Shown piece by piece: positions 19,202 to 26,831 of a DNA stretch of 64,000 nt. Positions within the stretch are counted from its first letter, which is position 1. The number at the start of each line of letters is the position of its first letter. A program made the position numbers and the translations under genes. The notes below the pieces were generated by a model. The model saw nothing but the letters and a program-made list of their open reading frames with translations, was not told the DNA's origin and did no database searches. This stretch comes from Desulfobacterales bacterium (GTDB lineage Bacteria > Desulfobacterota > Desulfobacteria > Desulfobacterales > JAEINQ01): positions 42,717 through 106,716 of the forward strand of contig JAEINQ010000014.1 in the NCBI GenBank assembly GCA_016342285.1. Reading direction: 5' to 3'.

Positions 19202-19494
19202 AAGCCTTTATCGCATTGTCATTGGTGTTCGTGGCCGTTTTGGGGTGTGTTGCCGGTGCGACGGGTGAAGGGGATGCGGCGTTGCACCAGGCAACCTTTT
19301 ACGTGGCCTGATACGACGTCGGCAAATCAGCCCTGGAAGGGCTCGACGGCGTACGCCGGGTGACCAGCGGTTTCAAGGGGACGAGGGAGGTCAACACGGT
19401 GACCTACGATCCGACGCGCGTCTCCCCCGACCAAATGATTCAGGCCCTTGAGGCCGCTGGCACCTACCAAGGAATGGTGGACGAACCCGAATAA
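19198..19494 (+). CDS. Small lipoprotein coupled to msrAB, probable selenoprotein (UGA = Sec38)
   Basis: ATG at 19198 overlaps the msrAB stop (ATGA). The product starts [17 protein letters not shown], a lipoprotein signal with the Cys at residue 17. The frame meets TGA at 19309-19311 within HQATFYVA-(UGA)[14 protein letters not shown], then continues as a clean domain ([20 protein letters not shown], then [15 protein letters not shown]) to TAA at 19492-19494. The layout resembles a small ferredoxin-like, heavy-metal-associated (HMA/MerP) domain with the UGA at the position of the redox/metal Cys. With selenocysteine the protein has 98 residues. A hairpin follows at the SECIS distance. A simple nonsense mutation is the alternative. 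I do not recognise a named family. Confidence 0.72.
19329..19343 (+). promoter_or_regulatory. Candidate bacterial SECIS hairpin in the msrAB-linked gene
   Basis: Starting 18 nucleotides after the UGA, AGCCC pairs with GGGCU around UGGAA (or a 6-bp stem with loop GGA). Distance and size match the rhodanese copy, but the apical loop lacks the common GU, so this one is weaker. Confidence 0.5.
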
Positions 19495-19706
19495 GGGGTC
19501 GGGGCCGTTGGGGGCTTGGCCCCAGCAAAATTTCTATCGCGTTTGGAGCCGTCAATTTTGGGTGACTTGAGTTGTCTGAAAAGACCTGCCGATCGTCTGT
19601 ATTGAAACGCTTTTCCGGCAAACGCGATACTTGACACAGGTTTGGGGGTGTGCGATCAGTTCCGGGCTGTTTTTACCTCGGTTCAAATCCGGACAGGAGA
19701 TTGCTC

Positions 19707-20828
19707 ATGCTCACCAGCGCCCAGATCATTGAAAAAGCCCATTCCCTCAATTTTGAGGATGTCGGATTCACCACCGCCGAACCCTTTGAAAGCCAGAAGG
19801 AAATTTTGGCCGAGCGCCGCGAGGCATACGCCTGGGCCATGGATTCGGGTCTCGACCTGATGGCCGGAACCGATCCGAAAACGGTCCTGCCCGAAGCCCA
19901 AACCGTCATTGTTCTCATGGAGGTCTATTTCCGACAGGCATATCCCGCCTCCCTGGAACCTTTTTTCGGCCGTTGCTATCTTGATGATGATCGGGTCACC
20001 AAGGACGGTCTGGCTGTCCGCCTCCGGGCCTTTCGGGATTATCTTCGGGAAAACGGCATCCGATCCAAGGTCCCCTTTCACCTGCCCCACCGGCTCGCCG
20101 CGGCCCGGGCCGGCATGGGGACCTTCGGCAAGAACTGCCTCTTCTATTCCAATGCCGTGGCCCGGCAGAGCTCCTGGGTGCTCCCCATCGCCGTGGTGGT
20201 GGACGCCGCGTTCTCGCCGGGAACCCCGACCCTTGAGGTGGGGTGCCCGGACTGGTGCAAAAATGTCTGCCTGGTCGCCTGCCCCACCGGCGCCTTGAAG
20301 GGCTCCCGTCACATCGATCCGCGAAAATGCATTTCATTCCTGACCTATTTTGGCCAGGGGATCACCCCCCGCCAGCTCCGTGCGCCCATGGGGCTATGGA
20401 TCTACGGATGCGACCGGTGCCAGAATGTCTGCCCGCGAAACGCCGCCTGGCTGGCCGCGGACCTCCCTCCCAATCTTCGTGCAAAAGAAAAGGCCGGTGC
20501 TTTCGAACTGTCAAAACTCTTGCACATGGACCGGCCGTATTTTGAGCAACGGATCTGGCCCCACATGTTTTACATGTCGGCCGATGACCTGTGGCGCTGG
20601 AAGATGAACGTGGCCCGGGTCATGGGCAATACCCTGGATTCAAAATATGTGCCGGAGCTGATCCGGGCATTTAGGGAAAACGACGATGACCGGGTGCGCG
20701 GCATGTGCGCCTGGGCCCTGGGTCGAATCGGAACCGATGAGGCACGCCGGGCTCTGGCCGATTTTCGCGGCCGGGCCGAGGGCGCCGTGGTCGAAGAGAT
20801 AGTGGCCGCCCTGGACGGCCGGTCCTGA
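19707..20828 (+). CDS. QueG-like iron-sulfur reductase with C-terminal HEAT-like repeats
   Basis: Related to epoxyqueuosine reductase, a corrinoid and double [4Fe-4S] enzyme of tRNA queuosine synthesis. The start ATG 19707 follows GGACAGGAG. An N-terminal catalytic part (LNFEDVGFTTAEPF through the region ending SPGTPTLEV) precedes two cluster motifs: CPDWCKNVCLVACP, and a lone Cys in RKCISF followed by CDRCQNVCP. The C-terminus has HEAT-like repeats (RVRGMCAWALGRIGTDEARRALADF). The first cluster motif and the missing N-terminal tRNA-binding residues differ somewhat from classic QueG, so a related reductase of the same fold is possible. It stands alone on the plus strand. Confidence 0.75.
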   Translation: MLTSAQIIEKAHSLNFEDVGFTTAEPFESQKEILAERREAYAWAMDSGLDLMAGTDPKTVLPEAQTVIVLMEVYFRQAYPASLEPFFGRCYLDDDRVTKDGLAVRLRAFRDYLRENGIRSKVPFHLPHRLAAARAGMGTFGKNCLFYSNAVARQSSWVLPIAVVVDAAFSPGTPTLEVGCPDWCKNVCLVACPTGALKGSRHIDPRKCISFLTYFGQGITPRQLRAPMGLWIYGCDRCQNVCPRNAAWLAADLPPNLRAKEKAGAFELSKLLHMDRPYFEQRIWPHMFYMSADDLWRWKMNVARVMGNTLDSKYVPELIRAFRENDDDRVRGMCAWALGRIGTDEARRALADFRGRAEGAVVEEIVAALDGRS

Positions 20829-20929
20829 TACCGGCAGTGTTCAAAGGTGAAACAGTAGGCAACAACGAAGGATTTGTGTAACGCGGATATCGGGCTTTTT
20901 ACGGAACCGTCAAGATTGAGATGCGCCGG

Positions 20930-21555
20930 TCAGTTCAAGGACGATGCATCGTCATCCCGAACGGCCTCGATCAGGTTGCTTTCTCGGCGATAGACACACC
21001 GACCTGAGAACCAGGTCTCTTCGACGTTGATATTTTTGATTTGAGACGGTTCTACCTTGAAAAGGTCCTCATCAAGGACCGTGAATGCGGCGTTTTTCTC
21101 GGGGGAAATAGTGCCCATTCGATTTTCGTTGAACCCGGCGTAGGCGGCATCGATGGTCATCATTTGAAGCGCGGCATCGACCGAAATCCGTTGATCTTCG
21201 TTAGGGTGATTCACTGCCGCGTGGATGCCGAGAAGCGGATAAAGTCTGGCTATCCTGGCTTTTGCATACAGATAGGCATCGGAGCGCAATATGCCGGTTG
21301 GGTTCCCATCTTTGTTTTTTATCAAGCCCCGCATGCCTATTGGAATATTCAAACGCCGTAATGCCGCGGAATTTACAACCGCGGAATGATAGTCGATCCG
21401 GTTCACCCAGAGGGGTTTTTCAGGGCACACCACGTCAAGCTGATCTGGAATGATTTTCCAAGGACTGTAAACCAGGTGCACCTGGGTTTCGAAGGATCCA
21501 ATGTATGAATCACGCCGTTGTAAAAGAGCACTGGATCGGACACGTTCTCCTCCCT
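20930..21555 (-). pseudogene. Amidohydrolase (YtcJ-like) remnant
   Basis: The N-terminus is found in one frame (VSDPVLFYNGVIHTLDPSKP, near 21543-21480) and continues in another (PDQLDVVCPEKPLWVNRIDYH, then SAVVNSAALRRLNIP). Then KDGNPTGILRSDAY jumps directly to a C-terminal piece (VNHPNEDQRISVDAALQMMT, GTISPEKNAAFTVLDEDLF). A whole amidohydrolase-3 enzyme has several hundred residues between these parts, including the metal-binding core, so at least one frameshift and a large internal deletion have occurred. Non-functional. Confidence 0.75.
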
Positions 21556-21620
21556 TGTTCCCGGACGTTTCAGCCCATTGTTCCATATCTTCCCGATGAC
21601 CGAAGGTAAGCGTTCACAGG

Positions 21621-21666
21621 GCACCGCATTTGCCGCAGTTGGTTCGCGGAAGGATTCTGAGCCGGC
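21621..21666 (-). pseudogene. Tiny remnant of an iron-sulfur (Fes4-type) domain
   Basis: On the minus strand the stretch reads LRILPRTNCGKCGA, almost the same as LLKILPRTNCGKCGY in the LuxR-type regulator at 34.7-35.6 kb. A stop follows after one more residue. It is a short fossil of a related gene, left beside the amidohydrolase debris. Confidence 0.4.
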
Positions 21667-21694
21667 CCATGGATCGTTTTCCTTTTGTGGTCGC

Positions 21695-21799
21695 GTCATT
21701 GCCCATCACGGTCAACCCTACAACGATCGGCATGAAAAATCATCCCCCATCCTGAACTTCACCATCACTTCCAACCATATTCACCTCATCGTTTCCGGA
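21695..21799 (+). pseudogene. Possible remnant of a REP-associated (Y1/RAYT) transposase
   Basis: The plus-strand frame contains VIAHHGQPYNDRHEKSSPIL followed by NFTITSNHIHLIVSG; the HxH-containing SNHIHLIV segment resembles the catalytic HUH motif of Y1/RAYT transposases (NHxHLLV). The flanks do not continue the family, and no active-site Tyr is visible, so this is at best a fragment. Confidence 0.35.
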
Positions 21800-21970
21800 T
21801 CCATTTCCACATTTCGAAGTGACGAAGACGAACTGCGCTGCGCGACGCCCGATGCCGTGCTGGATATGAACATGATCCCCTGGAATTGGGATCAATCGAT
21901 TGCCGGACACGAAAACGCCACATATTGCGGTGATGATTTTCCTTGACAGTCGATGGAAAGATTGGTTAAT

Positions 21971-21984
21971 TGAATGTAGTTCAT
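21971..21984. promoter_or_regulatory. Operator-like palindrome upstream of the TetR gene
   Basis: The reverse complement reads ATGAACTACATTCA, which shares its frame with ATGAACTATGTTCAT at 22705-22719 on the other side of the regulator gene. The pair brackets the TetR gene and so probably marks binding sites for its product: autoregulation here, control of the catabolic operon there. Confidence 0.6.
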
Positions 21985-22022
21985 TTACAATAAAACGTCT
22001 TACGGAGAAATATTTTACCCAA

Positions 22023-22661
22023 ATGAATCGAAGAGCACGCACACCAAAAGCCAAACAGGAAAAAAAAGAACAGATCCTGGCAGCAGCCAAGGCGCTGTTC
22101 TTCGAGAAAGGTTTCTACGGCACCCGCATCGAGATGATCGCCAAAAAGGCCGGGGTCAGCACCGGCACCGTTTATCTGTATTATAAAAACAAAATCGAGG
22201 TGTACAAGGCGCTGCAGGATGAGGGTGTGGGTATCCTCTCGGAAATGATCTCTCAGGTGATTTCCTGGCCCGGAATGAGCGCACTGGCCAAACTTTCTGA
22301 AGTTGCCCGCACCTATTACCGCTTTCACAACGAGTATCGTGAATACTTTGACATTATGGCCATTTTGTGTGTGACTCCGAAAGATCTGAAAGAAAGCGAA
22401 TCTGAAATCAGCAAAATCATTGATGGCAAGACCTTTTCCCTGCTGAAGATGGTTGAAGGTGTCCTGCAGGAAGGGATTGAGAAAAGCGAATTTATCAGCC
22501 TCGATACCTGGAAGGCAACCAACGTTTTCTGGGGGATGCTCGATGGCCTCATTCTGCTTGCGGAACGCAGAAATATTGAAAACGTCATCGGCGTCGATCT
22601 CGAGGAGCTGTTCAAGCAGGCGCTGGAAATGTCATTTTACGGAATCCTTAAGCAGAATTAA
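22023..22661 (+). CDS. TetR family transcriptional regulator of the catabolic locus
   Basis: The start ATG 22023 gives MNRRARTPKAKQEKKEQILA. The TetR helix-turn-helix is clear: AAKALFFEKGFYGTRIEMIA then KKAGVSTGTVYLYYKNKIEV (residues about 20-60). The C-terminal ligand-binding region is all-helical with no recognised subfamily. The 212 residues are typical. A repressor that releases on binding the imported substrate or an intermediate is the simplest model, supported by matching palindromes before its own gene and before the transporter gene, 108 bases downstream. Confidence 0.9.
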   Translation: MNRRARTPKAKQEKKEQILAAAKALFFEKGFYGTRIEMIAKKAGVSTGTVYLYYKNKIEVYKALQDEGVGILSEMISQVISWPGMSALAKLSEVARTYYRFHNEYREYFDIMAILCVTPKDLKESESEISKIIDGKTFSLLKMVEGVLQEGIEKSEFISLDTWKATNVFWGMLDGLILLAERRNIENVIGVDLEELFKQALEMSFYGILKQN

Positions 22662-22704
22662 ACCGAGACAACGCTGGTAGACAAAAGCAAGCCATTTCCT
22701 ATAA

Positions 22705-22719
22705 ATGAACTATGTTCAT
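22705..22719. promoter_or_regulatory. Perfect operator palindrome upstream of the symporter gene
   Basis: ATGAAC-TAT-GTTCAT is a perfect 6+6 inverted repeat with a 3-base centre, lying 50 bases before the symporter start in an AT-rich promoter-like stretch. It matches the half-sites found upstream of the TetR gene. Confidence 0.7.
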
Positions 22720-22769
22720 ATTTATATATTTCCGATCATGCGTTCCAGGAAATCATTTGAGGAGTGGTT

Positions 22770-24137
22770 ATGAATAAAGACTTCGGCCCGGATAGAGGTC
22801 TCTTTACCCGCACCAATACGATTCCTTTAGGCATGAAGTTCGGTTATGGCGTCGGCGATTTTGCCAACAACATGGGATTCCAGGTCGGCGCACTTTTTCT
22901 GATCTACTTTTTCACGGATGTATTCAATATTCCGGCCGCGGCAGCCGGATCGATTTTCCTGGTTTCAAAACTCTGGGATGCCGTGAGCGATCCTCTGATG
23001 GGTATTATCAGCGATCGCACCACGACGCGCTGGGGCCGTCTGCGTCCCTATCTGCTGTTTGGTTCAATTCCTTTGGGACTGTCCGTTTTCCTTCTTTTTC
23101 TGGGGCCGGACCTAAGCGAAAACGCTAAGGTTTTCTACGGCTATGCATCCTTTATCTTCTTCTGTACGGCAATTACCGTGGTGAACGTTCCATACGGAGC
23201 CATGACAGCGGACCTCACCATGGATTTCAATGAGCGATCTACCCTTACCGGCTACAGACAGACGTTTGGCCTTCTCGGCACCCTGGTTGCCGCGGGCGCC
23301 ACCAAACCACTGGTGGCTCTTTTTCCGGATGAAGCGACCGGTTTTCGCATGGTCGGTCTTCTCTATGGAATCATCATTGCCGTCATCATTCTGGTCACTT
23401 TTTCTACCGTCAAAGAGAGGGGCTCCCAGATCAAAGGGGCGCCTCAGTCTTTTGCTAAAAATTTAAAGGTGATTACCTCAAACCACCCATTTATCATTCT
23501 GTCTATCTCAACGACCCTGTATATGGTGGCCATAAACCTGATGGCCGCCGTGGTAAATTATTACTTCAAGTACAATCTACAAGCCGAATCATTCATCCCG
23601 ATTGCCTTTTTGGCGTTATTCGTTACAGCCGCCCTTTGCATGCCGCTGTATGTATATATTTCCAATCGCACCAGCAAAAAATTCACCTCCTATCTGGGAA
23701 TGAGTATCCTGGGGATTATGCTGCTCGCCATTTTCTTCTTTGGTGAAAAAAGTCTCATGTTGACACTTGGCTTCTTTGTGATCGCCGGGATGGGCATACC
23801 CGCATTCTACCAGCTCCCCTGGTCCATGGTGCCGGATACGGTTGAATATTCACAATGGAAAACCGGTCTGCGCAGGGAGGGCACACTGTATGGATGTTAT
23901 TTTTTCTGTTTTAAATTCGGTTCGGCGATTTCCGGTTTCCTGGCCGGATGGGGACTCGACGGCTCCGGTTACGTTGCCAACGTTGAACAAAGCGAACAGG
24001 CGCTGATGGCGATCCGGTCGATGGTGACCATTGTGCCGCTTTTTTTCATCATACTCGGGATGATCGCGCTTGTATTCTTTCCGATTAATGAAGCCATGCA
24101 TCGCAAGATCGTCGAGGAACTTTCATCCCGTTCGTAA
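22770..24137 (+). CDS. GPH family sugar/polyol:cation symporter (MFS)
   Basis: Inner-membrane importer of the glycoside-pentoside-hexuronide:cation symporter family. The start ATG 22770 follows GAGGAG; a GTG six bases earlier is also possible. Family marks: KFGYGVGDFANNMGFQVGAL at the first helix, the loop SDRTTTRWGRLRPYLLFGS between helices 2 and 3, and NVPYGAMTADLTMDFNERS. About 12 helices in 455 residues. It is the first gene of the operon-like run leading to the radical enzymes and supplies their substrate, probably a pentose, pentitol or glycoside. Confidence 0.9.
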   Translation: MNKDFGPDRGLFTRTNTIPLGMKFGYGVGDFANNMGFQVGALFLIYFFTDVFNIPAAAAGSIFLVSKLWDAVSDPLMGIISDRTTTRWGRLRPYLLFGSIPLGLSVFLLFLGPDLSENAKVFYGYASFIFFCTAITVVNVPYGAMTADLTMDFNERSTLTGYRQTFGLLGTLVAAGATKPLVALFPDEATGFRMVGLLYGIIIAVIILVTFSTVKERGSQIKGAPQSFAKNLKVITSNHPFIILSISTTLYMVAINLMAAVVNYYFKYNLQAESFIPIAFLALFVTAALCMPLYVYISNRTSKKFTSYLGMSILGIMLLAIFFFGEKSLMLTLGFFVIAGMGIPAFYQLPWSMVPDTVEYSQWKTGLRREGTLYGCYFFCFKFGSAISGFLAGWGLDGSGYVANVEQSEQALMAIRSMVTIVPLFFIILGMIALVFFPINEAMHRKIVEELSSRS

Positions 24138-24207
24138 GTTCCGATTGGTTATCTCCGATATAACAACGAGTTATATATCAATTGGCAATAAGAACAGGAG
24201 CATGTCC

Positions 24208-26784
24208 ATGAAAGAGCAGCAGGCCAATAACCGGATCACAAGGCTTCGCAGGCGCTATGTAAACGAAATTCCATTTATATCGATCCAGCGTGCCCGTTAC
24301 TACACCGAAAAGTGGCGCGAAACACAACTCAGCCAGATTTCTTTGCCGGAGCGTGTGGCGCTCTGCATGAAGCATGTTTATGAGAACTTGGACGTTTGCA
24401 TTGATCCGGACGATCGCATCGCCGGCGGTTGGACCGAGTACTTCCTGGGGATTCCGATCGATATAGAACGCGGTCTTTTTAATGATGTGTTTTCCATAGA
24501 GCTGGATACGCATTCCATGATTTTCCACCAGCTCAAGTCCAACCTCCGGTTTGTTCTCTATATGATTAAAAATCACGGCGTTTTCGAGCTCTACCGCAAC
24601 CTTCAAAAAACCAAGACCATCGGCGCTGCCATGCCCAGCATCGGCAACCAGACAATGGATAAACGCAAGATCAATCCCTATCAGATCCGGCCGGAAGACA
24701 AGAAGATATTACAGAAAGCGCTTTTGCCATTCTGGAACGGCAAAACCATTGTCGATTTGATCCGGGCAGAAATGGATAAAGCCGATCTTCACCGCGGTGA
24801 CATGGCCAGTTTCAATGCGGCCCTGCCTGCCTCCACCTCTCGAAATGATATGGTTATATCCGTGGGCTCGGCCATCGGTCTCTGGCAGGGCCACTTAATC
24901 CTCGATCATGAAACCGCTCTGAAAAAAGGTCTTTCGGGCATGCGCCGGGAGGTTCAGGCGCTCCTTGAGCGCAACGGAAACCTGTCAGAGGATGAACGGG
25001 CCTTTGTTACGTCCGTTGATATCGCGCTGGAGGGGGTATCGATATTTTCCTGCCGACTGGCGGAGAAACTGAAAAATGAACTCGATCAAACTCGCGATCC
25101 GGCACGCTTTAAAATTCTCTCCGAAATGCTGGAGGCATGCCGTCACGTCCCGCGCCTTCCGCCACGCACGTTCCGCGAAGCCGTGCAGTCGTATTGGACA
25201 ATCAAAACCGCCGTTGAACTGGCGGTACCCTTCAACGTCCATGCGCCGGGAAGGCTCGATCAGATCTTCTACCCGTATTACAAAAAAGACTTGGAGGAAG
25301 GCCGGATCGCGCCGGAACAGGCGGTAGAGCTGCTGGAGGAGCTGTTCCTGAAAATCATGAGCCATAATATGCGGCCCTACTCCAATTTTACCGCCTACTT
25401 CACCCAACGCTATGAAGGATCTGAACCGGTCACCATGGGCGGCCTGACACACGAAGGCAAGGATGCCACCAACGAACTCACCTATCTGATGCTGGATGCG
25501 GCGGCAGGGTCCAAGGCTGCCTTGAACTTTGCCGTTCGTCTGCATAAGAACAGCCCCGATGATCTGCGCTTGAAAGTCGCCGAACTGCACTATCTGGGCA
25601 ATTCAAGTATTTCCCTGATGAACGATGAGGTTGCGATCCCGGCGCTCGAAAAACGAGGGTTTTCCCATGATGATGCCTTGGGTTATGCCGTTACCGGATG
25701 TGTGGACATGTGCGCGCCGGGAAAAACCGGTGGTGAGGGTTTTTGCGCCCTGCTTTTGTGCCGCATACTCGATATGACCCTCCGAAACGGCGACGCCGAA
25801 GCCCTGGTCTGTACGGTTAAAAACACAGGTCTTAAAACCGGGGATCCGGACTCATTTTCATCTTTCGATGAATTCCTCGAAGCCTTCTGCAGTCAGGTGT
25901 CTCTCCAGATCAAAAACATCGTTACCGCCTCCCGTACCCGAGACTGTGTGTATGCCGGGCATCTGCCGGCCCCTTATATTTCAGCCTTCATGCAGGGCTG
26001 CCTGGACAAAAAAAAAGATATAACACGGGGCGGCGCGGTGTACGATCTTGAGGGCATTTTGTTCATGAACAGCATCGCCAATTTAATTGACTCGCTCTTT
26101 GTGATCAAAAAGCTGATCTTCGAACAACAGCAATTTTCGATCAAAGAACTTGTTGCCGCCATCGACAACAACTTTGTGGGCTTTGAAGATATGTACCGTA
26201 TCATTCTGAAACTCGAGGGCAAGTGGGGCAACGGCAATCCCGAAACGGACGAACTGGCCCGTAAGGTAACGACGCGTATGTTCGAAGAAACCTATCCGTA
26301 TCGCACCTATAAGGACGGCGTGTTCGCCCCCTTTATCAACAGCATGACCGCCCATACATATGACGGCCGCCTCTTCATTGCCACACCGGACGGTCGCAAG
26401 GCGGCCAAACCGTTTGCGGCGAGCTGCAACCCGTATAATGTCGATACCCAAGGGCCCACCGGGATTTTAAAATCGGTGGCAGCCCTCGATTTTTCCCATG
26501 TGCTGGGTTGTGCCGTCAACATTCGCATGCATCCCTCCGGTATCGGGCAGAGTGCGGATACCCGGATGAAATGGATATCGCTCGTGGATACCTATTTCAA
26601 AATGGGTGGAGAGCAGATTCAGCCGACCGTGGTCTCCACGGACGTTTTGCGCGCCGCCCGCCGGGAACCCGAAAATTACCCGGATGTAATCGTAAAGGTG
26701 GGCGGCTACAGTGCCTACTTCGTGGATCTGGGTCTTGAGATCCAGGAAGAAATCATCTCCCGCTCCGAACATCGGATGGTGTAA
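24208..26784 (+). CDS. Glycyl radical enzyme 1 (candidate polyol dehydratase)
   Basis: A glycyl radical enzyme of 858 residues. ATG 24208 is chosen over 24202 because AGGAG lies at a proper distance. The thiyl-radical Cys is in VTGC498VDMCAPGKT and the glycyl radical residue in VGG833YSAYF, 25 residues from the end. PGRLDQIFYPYYKKDLEEG and LRPYSNFTAYF-like segments are typical of the dehydratase branch of the family. Known diol dehydratases, choline lyase and others have C-x-E at the active site; here it is C-V-D, so the general base would be Asp500. Its substrate is inferred from the neighbours (kinase, DeoC), which favour formation of a 2-deoxy sugar. Its stop overlaps an in-frame ATG of the next gene's frame. 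Confidence 0.88.
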   Translation: MKEQQANNRITRLRRRYVNEIPFISIQRARYYTEKWRETQLSQISLPERVALCMKHVYENLDVCIDPDDRIAGGWTEYFLGIPIDIERGLFNDVFSIELDTHSMIFHQLKSNLRFVLYMIKNHGVFELYRNLQKTKTIGAAMPSIGNQTMDKRKINPYQIRPEDKKILQKALLPFWNGKTIVDLIRAEMDKADLHRGDMASFNAALPASTSRNDMVISVGSAIGLWQGHLILDHETALKKGLSGMRREVQALLERNGNLSEDERAFVTSVDIALEGVSIFSCRLAEKLKNELDQTRDPARFKILSEMLEACRHVPRLPPRTFREAVQSYWTIKTAVELAVPFNVHAPGRLDQIFYPYYKKDLEEGRIAPEQAVELLEELFLKIMSHNMRPYSNFTAYFTQRYEGSEPVTMGGLTHEGKDATNELTYLMLDAAAGSKAALNFAVRLHKNSPDDLRLKVAELHYLGNSSISLMNDEVAIPALEKRGFSHDDALGYAVTGCVDMCAPGKTGGEGFCALLLCRILDMTLRNGDAEALVCTVKNTGLKTGDPDSFSSFDEFLEAFCSQVSLQIKNIVTASRTRDCVYAGHLPAPYISAFMQGCLDKKKDITRGGAVYDLEGILFMNSIANLIDSLFVIKKLIFEQQQFSIKELVAAIDNNFVGFEDMYRIILKLEGKWGNGNPETDELARKVTTRMFEETYPYRTYKDGVFAPFINSMTAHTYDGRLFIATPDGRKAAKPFAASCNPYNVDTQGPTGILKSVAALDFSHVLGCAVNIRMHPSGIGQSADTRMKWISLVDTYFKMGGEQIQPTVVSTDVLRAARREPENYPDVIVKVGGYSAYFVDLGLEIQEEIISRSEHRMV

Positions 26785-26831
26785 TGACGCGCGGCAGCGG
26801 TTCATTCCATTCGAAAAAAGAGGGCATGGTT

